Shown here: positions 1-5,850 of the stretch, one piece after another | Layout: each line of letters opens with the position of its first letter | Position numbering within the stretch: position 1 is the stretch's first letter | Program-made: the position numbers and the translations under genes | Source of the DNA: Acidobacteriota bacterium | Lineage (GTDB): Bacteria > Acidobacteriota > Terriglobia > Terriglobales > Acidobacteriaceae | DNA: 7,736 bases | Reading direction: 5' to 3' | Assembly (NCBI GenBank): GCA_003224785.1 | Contig: QHZV01000278.1 | Location: forward strand, 1-7,736 | Notes under the pieces: model-generated | Database searches by the model: none | Told to the model about the DNA's origin: nothing | The model's input: only the letters and a program-made list of their open reading frames with translations

Positions 1-139
1 CTGGATTTTTGAGGTCCCGGGACCCTGCCACCAGGAACGGGCCGAAGCATTCACCCGTCCACGATGAACTCAGGCTAGGTGAGCGCCTAAGGTGAATTGT
101 CACTGCGCTTTAACAAAGATGTAAAAATCTTGTCATGCG
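1..139. other. Non-coding stretch downstream of the cupredoxin gene
   Basis: I see no supportable gene in this stretch. It contains a perfect 12-base palindrome, GGTCCCGGGACC, at 13-24, but there is no T-run on the side needed for an intrinsic terminator in either direction. A weak AT-rich hairpin lies near 112-133 and is listed separately. The stretch is the 3' flank of the minus-strand operon. Anything further downstream of the operon lies outside the window. Confidence 0.5.
112..133 (-). terminator. Weak candidate terminator hairpin after the cupredoxin gene
   Basis: On the minus strand, just after the stop codon at 140-142, ACAAGAT and ATCTTTGT can pair as a roughly 7-bp stem with one bulged base. 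The loop is TTTTAC, and a moderately T-rich stretch follows (TTTGTT). The position suits the end of an operon, but the stem is AT-rich and there is no true T-tract. It could equally be chance. Confidence 0.2.
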
Positions 140-862
140 CTAATGTTGTTCGTAGGCGGGACTATCGGGTGCGGGCGGCTCATACTCCATTCCGTATTTG
201 TTTTTGTGCGCGGTTGTGGCCGGGCCAGCAGAAATAGGCAGAACTCCCAGTGTCGAACTGCTCTCGGTGACGCTAATTTCGTGGCTCATGTTTTCCAGTG
301 TTTCTGTCGGCGCGGTCTCATACCAAGTTTTCATTGAATAGCGACCCACTGGCACGTTGGGAATTACGATCTCTCCCTTGCGATTGGAAATGCCGAAATA
401 GGGGGTGTCCAGGGCGATGACAACCGCGCTCATCTCCGCGTGAATGTTGCAGAAAATATACGAAATTCCCGGCCGGTCAAAGCTGACGTTTCGGACGCTG
501 CCAGCCTCGTAAAGTCCTAAGTCAAAGCGCTTTCCGTCAAACAGCGAGAACACGTTGTGAAAAAAAGGATCGCGATTTGGGAACTGAACCACCGAGCCGA
601 CCGGAACCACAAGAACATGGGGCTCAAAACTCTTATTGTGCTGAGCCAGGCGCAGGGGTTGTTTCGCAGATGGTGCGACAGGGGGCGCGGTTCCCACCGG
701 ACTGAGCCAGACGACAACGTTTTCCGCGTGGTCAGACTCAGACTTGCTGTCTCCATGCACGATTTTGACCCTGGCTGAGAGCGTTACCTTCTGACCCCGT
801 GCGATCGTGCCAAGGCTGAGGAGCGCGATACCCAGAATTGCCTTAGTCCGGCATCTTTTCAG
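140..862 (-). CDS. Periplasmic plastocyanin-like (cupredoxin) protein with non-standard start
   Basis: This is probably an exported blue-copper-like or redox protein of about 240 residues. Read from CTG at 862, the N-terminus is LKRCRTK, then a hydrophobic core AILGIALLSLGTIA, then a likely cleavage near ARG/Q: a convincing signal peptide. The mature part has a beta-sandwich with PNRDPFFHNVFS (His102) and FCNIHAEM (Cys138, His141, Met144), the His/Cys/His/Met ligand set of type I copper sites. Cys-x2-His-x2-Met is tighter than plastocyanin's Cys-x2-His-x4-Met. A segment like carboxypeptidase regulatory domains follows (GEIVIPNVPVGRYSMKTWYE). No in-frame ATG, GTG or TTG precedes the signal peptide. 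CTG at 862 overlaps the porin TGA by four bases and has GGGGG seven bases upstream. The first standard start, GTG at 760, would remove the signal peptide. Alternatively one base is extra near 848-852, since ATG at 852-854 is one frame off and would give MRTKAILGIALL. It is the last gene of the operon. Fold and export are fairly sure, bound copper is likely, and the partner is unknown. Confidence 0.75.
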   Translation of the reverse strand: MKRCRTKAILGIALLSLGTIARGQKVTLSARVKIVHGDSKSESDHAENVVVWLSPVGTAPPVAPSAKQPLRLAQHNKSFEPHVLVVPVGSVVQFPNRDPFFHNVFSLFDGKRFDLGLYEAGSVRNVSFDRPGISYIFCNIHAEMSAVVIALDTPYFGISNRKGEIVIPNVPVGRYSMKTWYETAPTETLENMSHEISVTESSSTLGVLPISAGPATTAHKNKYGMEYEPPAPDSPAYEQH

Positions 863-1659
863 AACAGGACCCCCATCATTAGATTGACCTGGTCGGCATT
901 GTTGAGAAGGCCGATCTCTGATGTTCTAAGATGCCGGTATTCTCCGGAAAGCAAAAGATCAGAACGTGGACGATAAATGAAGTTCGCCATAGCACTGCGA
1001 TTGGCGGCCAGCACATTGGGATAGTAACCGATAGGCGTGACAAAAGCGTGAATGTCGGCAGAGAAGGGAGCATCTACGCCGAAAGCGCCATTAAATTCAA
1101 GCGTGGGATTAGCCATAAACTTAAGTTGTGACCACCCGCCTGCCGAATTCAGTGGGCGAAAAGTTGAGGTGGGATCGAATGGATTGCCGCTGAACAGTAT
1201 TGATTGTCCGATGCCGCCCGAGAGACCTCCCACCGCGCGACCTCGATAAAATTCTCCGGAGAGTTCAATTCGCGATGCGATTGGAATGCGCCAGTCGGCA
1301 GCGGCAGCCCAGCCATCCACGTTCCAGTCGAAGCCCCAACTTTGACGAGAATAATAACCGCTGGTCCGCAGCGTGAACGGTCTTCCATTCAGATTTGCAT
1401 TCCACGCGGTCCGAAACGCGTAGGCAGGCTGACCCGAGCTTTCGCCCGCCTGCAGTTGACGGTGGTTACTATACGCAGGCTCGCCAGTGAGATTGTCCAG
1501 AATACCGCCCTGAACTAATACGCTCTGGTCGTCAGTCAGATCGAATTTGTGTTCGACTCGTAATTGCGGTGTCCAGGCCCACAGGTTGCCGGAGTATCCC
1601 AGGCTTGGGACCACCAGAGAAGGCTGTCTTGCCCGGCGACCAGTGATGTGTGCGCCCAA
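859..1659 (-). CDS. Porin C-terminal fragment: remaining barrel strands
   Basis: The open frame begins at a TTG at 1659, but its first 13 or so residues are out-of-frame noise. Meaningful barrel sequence starts near position 1614 with VVPSLGYSGNLWAWTPQLRVEH and runs to the stop. It has alternating polar and hydrophobic strands, aromatic girdle residues (WNVDGWAAAADWRIP) and a final Phe. There is no signal peptide and no ribosome site, so it is unlikely to be made as a separate protein. The end overlaps the possible CTG start of the cupredoxin gene by four bases. Confidence 0.4.
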   Translation of the reverse strand: MGAHITGRRARQPSLVVPSLGYSGNLWAWTPQLRVEHKFDLTDDQSVLVQGGILDNLTGEPAYSNHRQLQAGESSGQPAYAFRTAWNANLNGRPFTLRTSGYYSRQSWGFDWNVDGWAAAADWRIPIASRIELSGEFYRGRAVGGLSGGIGQSILFSGNPFDPTSTFRPLNSAGGWSQLKFMANPTLEFNGAFGVDAPFSADIHAFVTPIGYYPNVLAANRSAMANFIYRPRSDLLLSGEYRHLRTSEIGLLNNADQVNLMMGVLF

Positions 1660-2126
1660 TCGAGCCGCATGCTGGCAGTCCGGAGGCGAACCAAGCCAGA
1701 ATTGACTCCATCAAGAGCGCCAGCAGGGAAGCCACCACCAAAATCAAGCTGGACTTCGCCACTGCTCTTAGCGCCTAGCAACTCCGGTCCAAATACTTCT
1801 AGGCCGAATTCGGACTGACGGAGCGTAGCTCCGAAGGCTTGAGACGTGCCGTACAGATTCGCTGAAGCCGCATAGCTCGGGAAATCTAGGTTGTCCACGT
1901 AACCGCGATTGCTGAAGAGATTGAGCAGCACCAGTCCTGATAGTCGCAACCGGTATTTCGATGCGCTCTCAACCTTGGTTTGATACTGAGTCCGGATTTC
2001 ACTCTGCAGCAGTTGCGTGGTCTCGTCGAGAGATGCGAGCTTTTGGTTGACTGCGTTGTCGGCCGGAGCTTCGGCCGTGCGTGATTCAGCGCCGTGAGGA
2101 GTCTGGGGTACAGTGTTGGCGCGCAT
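1536..2126 (-). CDS. Porin middle fragment: linker helix and first barrel strands
   Basis: This 196-residue frame begins at an ATG only one codon beyond the TAG of the preceding fragment (TAG AAC ATG) and in the same frame. It holds a helix (NQKLASLDETTQLLQSEI), then barrel sequence including KYRLRLSGLVLLNLFSNRG and TLRQSEFGLEVFGPELLG. The residues after DSLL (about position 170) no longer look like a barrel, which marks the frameshift; the rest is out-of-frame tail. A restart here would lack a signal peptide, so the product could not reach the outer membrane. There is no clear ribosome site. Confidence 0.4.
   Translation of the reverse strand: MRANTVPQTPHGAESRTAEAPADNAVNQKLASLDETTQLLQSEIRTQYQTKVESASKYRLRLSGLVLLNLFSNRGYVDNLDFPSYAASANLYGTSQAFGATLRQSEFGLEVFGPELLGAKSSGEVQLDFGGGFPAGALDGVNSGLVRLRTASMRLDWAHTSLVAGQDSLLWWSQAWDTPATCGPGHRNYESNTNSI
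1612..1628 (-). other. Frameshift zone inside the porin barrel
   Basis: Barrel sequence reads VAGQDSLL in one frame down to about 1617 and LVVPSLGYSGNLW in another frame from about 1617-1614. Restoring continuity needs one base more, or a net loss of 3n+1 bases is implied. From memory of related porins, a short loop is expected between these two motifs, so a deletion longer than one base is possible. No long homopolymer lies exactly here (the local sequence is CTTCTCTGGTGGTCCC), so a simple homopolymer error is not obvious. Confidence 0.7.
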
Positions 2127-2129
2127 GTT

Positions 2130-2132
2130 CTA
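2130..2132 (-). other. In-frame amber stop inside the porin
   Basis: Reading GAGCTTTAGAACATG on the minus strand, codons GAG CTT TAG AAC ATG are all in one frame. The coiled coil upstream and the barrel downstream are both in this frame, so a single-base change (for example TAG to CAG, GAG or AAG) would restore continuity. No recoding signal is evident. Confidence 0.85.
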
Positions 2133-2384
2133 AAGCTCTTTGCGAAGCTCATCGCTTTGTGCACGGTACTCGGCTGCCTCAGATTTCATCTCCGTGATGG
2201 TCGCCCGCAACTCCTGTACTTGCGCGCGCAACTCCTGTATCGCGATCGAAAGATCCTGACTCGACGCGCCTGACGCTCCACTTGCTGGCGACTGGCCCCC
2301 CGCACGAACTGAAAAGACTGCCAACGCCAGCCAGACGAGCCGCGAACTTAAGTTGCGAACGGGCAGTCTGCTTCGCTCATTCAT
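2130..2384 (-). CDS. Porin N-terminal fragment: signal peptide plus coiled coil
   Basis: This 84-residue frame has a Sec signal peptide (about residues 1-27), a Ser/Gly/Ala-rich linker and heptads such as IQELRAQVQELRA, then stops at TAG. It has a strong ribosome site and overlaps the kinase gene by 8 bases, so it is probably translated. As it stands it would release a short secreted coiled-coil peptide. I interpret it as the first part of the porin, because the same frame continues past the TAG straight into the barrel. A GTG at 2402 also lies in frame but has a poorer context. Confidence 0.5.
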   Translation of the reverse strand: MNERSRLPVRNLSSRLVWLALAVFSVRAGGQSPASGASGASSQDLSIAIQELRAQVQELRATITEMKSEAAEYRAQSDELRKEL

Positions 2385-4251
2385 ATTCCCCTCCCGAAAC
2401 ACAGCTATACCTAATCTGTTGAAAGCTGAATTTTTTCAGGATTACCCTTGGTTTGTCGAATTGGTAGTTCCTGGCGCCGCGGACCGCGGACGCGGACAAT
2501 TCGGATGAAACTGTATCGCCACTGCCAAGGACGGGCGCTGGCCGAGGAAGCGTGATGCGAAACGTGGTGCCCGCGGACGAGGTGCTAACGATGACGACTT
2601 CGCCTCCGTGGTCCTGGATGATTTTCTGGACTACCGTGAGCCCAAGCCCGGTGCCGTTTTCTTTGCCTTGACTCACAAAAGGCTCGAACAGGTTATGGCG
2701 AATGGGCGGGGGAATGCCGCGGCCATTGTCAACAATAGTAATCTCGATCCGGTCCCCTTCTTCGCGAAGCGCGACGTCAATTTTACCCGTGCCGGACTGA
2801 ACAGACTCACACGCATTGAGAAGGAGATTGAAGAATGCACGCTCGAGTTTCCTGTGATCAAACCAGCCTTCGACGTTGCCTACATCGTGAATACCCACTG
2901 TGAGATTGTGAAATCCGGGGTTGGACTTGACCGCATTCAGTGAACTCTTCATGGTGGCCTGCAGGCTGCCGTGAGTTAGCGTCAGGGACCCGCGAGTACG
3001 GGAGAACTCGAGCAAGGAGTCAATCAACTCTGTCATTCTTCCCACTGCCATTCTCACTTCTTCATAGAGTTCTTCGCGCTGTCCGGGCGAAAGATGGGAC
3101 TCACAGAGAAATTCCGCGTTGGCGACAATTGCGGCGAGGGAATGGCGCAGGTCATGTGAAATTGAGCTCGCCATACGTCCGATGGTTGCGAGCCGTTCCG
3201 ACTCCAACAGATTTTGCTGCGTTCGGGCAAGACTCTCGCGCATTCGGTCGAATGCGCGGGCGAGTTGTGCCACTTCATCTCCGCCGCGAGTATCGAGTGC
3301 GTAGGTGAAGTCACCACGTTCGAGGGCCGACACTCCGGAGAGCAAACTGGCTAGCGGGCGCGTAAAGGTGTGTGAAATCAGGAACACCAACCCACTGCCG
3401 ATCACGACTGCAATCAAGCCTAGCGCCAGAAGCAGGCGGTTGATCTTGCGCAGATAGGCGGTCGCCTCGTCATAGGATTTGAGGACGAGGAGCCTGACGT
3501 TGGGACTCCCTTCTGCGGCAAGTTCAACCCGCGTGGCCAGGAACTGTTCGTTGCCTAGCTGGAAAGATGTGGATCGCGAGTCTTCAACCCGAGAGATAGC
3601 GTTTTTTTCCAATTCGCTGCGGTTCTGAACACCCAATGTGCTGGTGACCAGAGCGTCTCCGTAATAAAAGGCGACTTTGCTACTGGTGATCCGGCTGATT
3701 TGTGAAGCGACGCGGTCATCAATTTCGTAACCGATGATAAGAAATCCGAGCAGCTTGTCGGCGGAAGCTGGACCAAAATAGATTGGCTTCAAAAAAACCG
3801 CATACAAGTGCCGCGCGCCAAACCACCAGCGCTCCTGGCGTTCCAGAGACGAATTCAGCGCGCTCTGCGCCATGTCGCGCGTGAATCCGGAAGTGTTGGT
3901 ATGCAGTGCAACCACTTTGCCGCTGGGATCCGCGAGCACAAATAAGTCGCTATTTGCTAAATGCCAGAGCGGTGTTGACCCATCTTGGATCGTGGCCTCG
4001 TGATTGGTGGTCATCAAGGCCCGCAAGTTAGGAAGGTCGGCCAGTAGGTCAGCCGAGTGGCTCAGAGTGATCTGCTGCTCGCGATGGAAGCTAAGGAAAG
4101 TGCTGACTGAATTCCGCAGGCCTTCGACGATTTCTTGCCGGGCCTGGGATTGCACGCTCTGGCGGACCAGCAGCAGACTCAGGGAAGTGAGTCCGGCTGA
4201 GATCAGAACCATAGACAACAGAAATTTGGTTCGTAATCGGACTCTGATCAT
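2377..4251 (-). CDS. Membrane sensor histidine kinase (Cache-like sensor, HAMP, HisKA, HATPase_c)
   Basis: This 624-residue inner-membrane kinase should autophosphorylate and pass phosphate to the regulator encoded just upstream. Visible domains: TM1 at about 10-29; a periplasmic region at 30-272 with Cache/PAS-like strands (LFVLADPSGKVVALHTN, LLGFLIIGYEID); TM2 at about 273-294; HAMP at about 295-347; the phosphoacceptor helix with SISHDLRHSL (His366); N box NLLLNACES (Asn479); G1 DNGRGIP; F box LFEPFV; G2 GTGLGLTV. The H box has Ser where Pro is common (HDLRHS). After the kinase core (about residue 570) comes a 54-residue tail with no recognisable domain, longer than usual. ATG at 4251 has AGGAG four bases upstream. 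The gene starts 17 bases after the regulator and its end overlaps the porin start by 8 bases. The ligand cannot be deduced; the operon suggests an envelope or metal-related cue. Function as a sensor kinase is very sure. Confidence 0.95.
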   Translation of the reverse strand: MIRVRLRTKFLLSMVLISAGLTSLSLLLVRQSVQSQARQEIVEGLRNSVSTFLSFHREQQITLSHSADLLADLPNLRALMTTNHEATIQDGSTPLWHLANSDLFVLADPSGKVVALHTNTSGFTRDMAQSALNSSLERQERWWFGARHLYAVFLKPIYFGPASADKLLGFLIIGYEIDDRVASQISRITSSKVAFYYGDALVTSTLGVQNRSELEKNAISRVEDSRSTSFQLGNEQFLATRVELAAEGSPNVRLLVLKSYDEATAYLRKINRLLLALGLIAVVIGSGLVFLISHTFTRPLASLLSGVSALERGDFTYALDTRGGDEVAQLARAFDRMRESLARTQQNLLESERLATIGRMASSISHDLRHSLAAIVANAEFLCESHLSPGQREELYEEVRMAVGRMTELIDSLLEFSRTRGSLTLTHGSLQATMKSSLNAVKSNPGFHNLTVGIHDVGNVEGWFDHRKLERAFFNLLLNACESVQSGTGKIDVALREEGDRIEITIVDNGRGIPPPIRHNLFEPFVSQGKENGTGLGLTVVQKIIQDHGGEVVIVSTSSAGTTFRITLPRPAPVLGSGDTVSSELSASAVRGARNYQFDKPRVILKKFSFQQIRYSCVSGGEYE

Positions 4252-4268
4252 ACAGCTCCTGTGCGGGA

Positions 4269-5030
4269 TCAGCCTACGAATTTATAGCCTACACCGTGCA
4301 CGGTCCGAAAATGTACAGGATTGGCAGGATCCTTCTCCAACTTCTGACGCAGCTTGAGGATGTGATTGTCCACCGTGCGTGTTGAAGGATAATTGTGGTA
4401 TCCCCAGACCTCGTTCAGAAGTTCATCACGAGTTATTACGCGCTCGGCGTTGTGCACCAAGAATTTCAAGGTCTTGAACTCTTGCGCGGTGAGGGCAATA
4501 GTCCGGCCTTCACGGATGACCTCCATTTTCGTGAAGTCAATGAAGATGTCGTCAAACGCAAATTTTTCAGTGGTTGAAGGACGCGAAGTCCGCCTCAACG
4601 CTGCACGTACCCGAGCAAGCAGTTCGCGCGGGCTGAAAGGCTTGGTCACGTAGTCGTCCGCGCCCAATTCGAGCAGCAGTACTTTGTCGGAAACATCGCT
4701 GGTTGCGCTTAGGACGATGATCGGCGTGGCGGCCGAGCGCTGTTTGAATTCGCGGCAAACCTCCTGCCCGGAGATACCTGGCAAGCGAAGGTCGAGCACC
4801 ACCGCAGCCGGCTGACCCGCACGGAAAAGTTCCACGGCTGTCGTTCCGTCGGGAGCGATTTGAACGTTGTAGCCGTCGGCTTCAAACAGACGCTTCAGGG
4901 CTTTCTGCACCGCGTGGTCGTCTTCCACAACAAGAATTCGTTCGGCGGCAGTGCTTCCCATTCTCTGAGGAAATTTTGCCAACCCAGCCTGAGGTATAGG
5001 TGAACTCGTGCTTTCAGCAACCCGCAGCAT
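4269..5030 (-). CDS. OmpR/PhoB-family response regulator
   Basis: This is a DNA-binding regulator paired with the adjacent kinase. It has a receiver domain (ILVVEDD acidic pocket, VLDLRLP phospho-Asp, switch Ser in VLSA, Lys in VTKPF) and a C-terminal winged helix (LTAQEFKTLKFLV, TRDELLNEVWG, RTVDNHILKLRQKLE, FRTVHGVGYKF), complete to the final residues. The start is uncertain. ATG at 5030 gives 253 residues and has GGGGAGG four bases upstream, the same spacing as at the kinase start, so I chose it. ATG at 4961 gives 230 residues, the usual family length, with the phospho-Asp at 57, but has no clear ribosome site. Frame stays open back to 5129 with only weak starts. As first gene of the RR-kinase-porin-cupredoxin operon it probably controls that operon. 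No operator repeat was identified. Confidence 0.93.
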   Translation of the reverse strand: MLRVAESTSSPIPQAGLAKFPQRMGSTAAERILVVEDDHAVQKALKRLFEADGYNVQIAPDGTTAVELFRAGQPAAVVLDLRLPGISGQEVCREFKQRSAATPIIVLSATSDVSDKVLLLELGADDYVTKPFSPRELLARVRAALRRTSRPSTTEKFAFDDIFIDFTKMEVIREGRTIALTAQEFKTLKFLVHNAERVITRDELLNEVWGYHNYPSTRTVDNHILKLRQKLEKDPANPVHFRTVHGVGYKFVG

Positions 5031-5123
5031 ACGGCCTCCCCTCCCGCGGCGTGCCTTACTTCCCGCAGAGTTGAGTTCAAGATTACTACTAAGTTTGTTC
5101 GGATTCGCCGTAAGGCCATCCAT

Positions 5124-5136
5124 TGACAATTTTTTT
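5124..5136 (-). promoter_or_regulatory. Possible -35 element with upstream A-tract for the two-component operon
   Basis: On the minus strand an A7 tract is followed directly by TTGTCA, one mismatch from TTGACA, about 95 bases upstream of the chosen regulator start. No good -10 hexamer lies 16-18 bases downstream, so this is only a candidate. The region between the phosphatase stop and the regulator start is the natural place for the operon promoter. Confidence 0.2.
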
Positions 5137-5140
5137 ACAA

Positions 5141-5153
5141 GCTGAGGTTCAGC
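5141..5153 (-). other. Small perfect hairpin between phosphatase and regulator genes
   Basis: GCTGA-GGT-TCAGC can form a 5-bp stem with a 3-base loop. On the minus strand it starts five bases after the phosphatase stop and is followed by A-rich, not T-rich, sequence, so it is not a standard intrinsic terminator for the upstream genes. It may be chance or a weak regulatory structure. Confidence 0.25.
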
Positions 5154-5158
5154 ACTGA

Positions 5159-5821
5159 TCAGCCAGTTACGCGTAATCGGATCACGCCTGATCCATTATT
5201 CGAAAACACCGCGATTTTGGGAAATCCTGAGATCACAAGATCTGCGCCCGCTTCGTCGAGCTCGGCGACGGGTGCGGTGGTTGTCAGCGCGATGACGGTC
5301 GCGCCAGCCGCCTTCCCGGCGCGAATTCCAGCTGGCGCGTCTTCGAATACAGCGCAGTCTTGTACTGGGATTCCCAGTAGCGCTGCGCCTTTTTCGTATG
5401 GCTCAGGATCCGGCTTTCCGCGTCGCACGTCGTCACAAGTAATCATCAGTTCGGGCATCGGCAAGCCGGCAGCCTTCAAGCGAACTTCTGCCAACGGTCT
5501 CGCGCATGAGGTCACGAGTACCCACTGGTGGTTTTTCAAAGAGCCGAGCAGTTCACGCGCGCCGGGCAAAGGAACTACTCCTCGCGTGTCTTCAATTTCT
5601 CCGCGCAGGATGATGTCGTTTTCTTTTTCTACGTCGGCAGTCGGAACAAGCTCGCGAATGGTGGCAACGCTGGGACGTCCGTGCGCGCGACGGACGGTTT
5701 CTTCGGGATTCAAACCGTGCTCGACGGCCCAGGTTGTCCAAACGCGCGCAACCGCTGGAGTGGAGTCAACCAGAACGCCATCAAGATCAAAGAGAAGTCC
5801 GCGACAGGAAACTTCAACCAT
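5159..5821 (-). CDS. HAD-family phosphatase, sugar-phosphatase type
   Basis: This 220-residue cytoplasmic hydrolase should remove phosphate from a small phosphorylated metabolite, probably a sugar or polyol phosphate. All four haloacid dehalogenase motifs are present: FDLDGVLVDS (Asp12 nucleophile, Asp14 acid/base), VLVTSC (Thr104/Ser105), RRGKPDPEPY (Lys136) and FEDAPAGIRAG (Glu160, Asp161). The helical cap lies between motifs I and II (about residues 20-85), as in subfamily IA phosphatases such as YfbT or glycerol-3-phosphatase-like enzymes. ATG at 5821 is the natural start but has no obvious ribosome site, and it lies 29 bases after the sugar kinase stop, so it may depend on coupling to that gene. 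The pairing hints at a role in the same pentose or polyol pathway. Exact substrate is not determinable; a phosphoglycolate- or beta-phosphoglucomutase-like activity is less likely but possible. Confidence 0.92.
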   Translation of the reverse strand: MVEVSCRGLLFDLDGVLVDSTPAVARVWTTWAVEHGLNPEETVRRAHGRPSVATIRELVPTADVEKENDIILRGEIEDTRGVVPLPGARELLGSLKNHQWVLVTSCARPLAEVRLKAAGLPMPELMITCDDVRRGKPDPEPYEKGAALLGIPVQDCAVFEDAPAGIRAGKAAGATVIALTTTAPVAELDEAGADLVISGFPKIAVFSNNGSGVIRLRVTG

Positions 5822-5850
5822 GATTAAACATAACAGGAACCGTTAGTTGA

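Larger units (their letters stand above)
859..2384 (-). pseudogene. Outer-membrane porin, split by an in-frame stop and a frameshift
   Basis: Three successive reading frames together make one outer-membrane beta-barrel protein of about 507 residues, which would form a channel for small solutes. In order: a signal peptide (basic MNERSRLPVR, hydrophobic LVWLALAVFSVRA, cleavage near VRA/GG); a coiled coil of QELRA heptads, as in trimeric porins; a second short helix; then a long barrel with alternating strands (QYQTKVESASKYRLRLSG and onwards) ending in MMGVLF. The terminal Phe is the usual outer-membrane insertion signal. ATG at 2384 is chosen because GGGAGGGG sits five bases upstream; it overlaps the kinase stop by 8 bases. 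Two lesions break the gene: TAG at 2130-2132 in the same frame, and a frame change near 1612-1628. The match of all parts to a single barrel is clear. Whether the lesions are biological or sequence errors cannot be told here. The substrate is unknown. Confidence 0.75.

Noticed and set aside
13..24. Palindrome GGTCCCGGGACC as a terminator
   Set aside because: It has no loop, and the adjacent T5 lies on the wrong side for the plus strand and becomes A5 on the minus strand. It may simply be a chance palindrome or a protein site.
1204..1518. Plus-strand frame of 104 codons opposite the porin
   Set aside because: It has no motif or ribosome site, and the minus strand reads as barrel sequence here.
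2130..2132. Programmed read-through or selenocysteine/pyrrolysine-type recoding at the TAG
   Set aside because: No downstream stem-loop is evident, and a second, independent frameshift in the same gene makes decay or sequence error the simpler explanation.
5217..5846. Long plus-strand open frame of 209 codons opposite the HAD phosphatase
   Set aside because: It is Ser/Ala/Arg/Thr-rich, has no recognisable motif, and lies exactly antisense to a gene with all four HAD motifs. It is a shadow frame.
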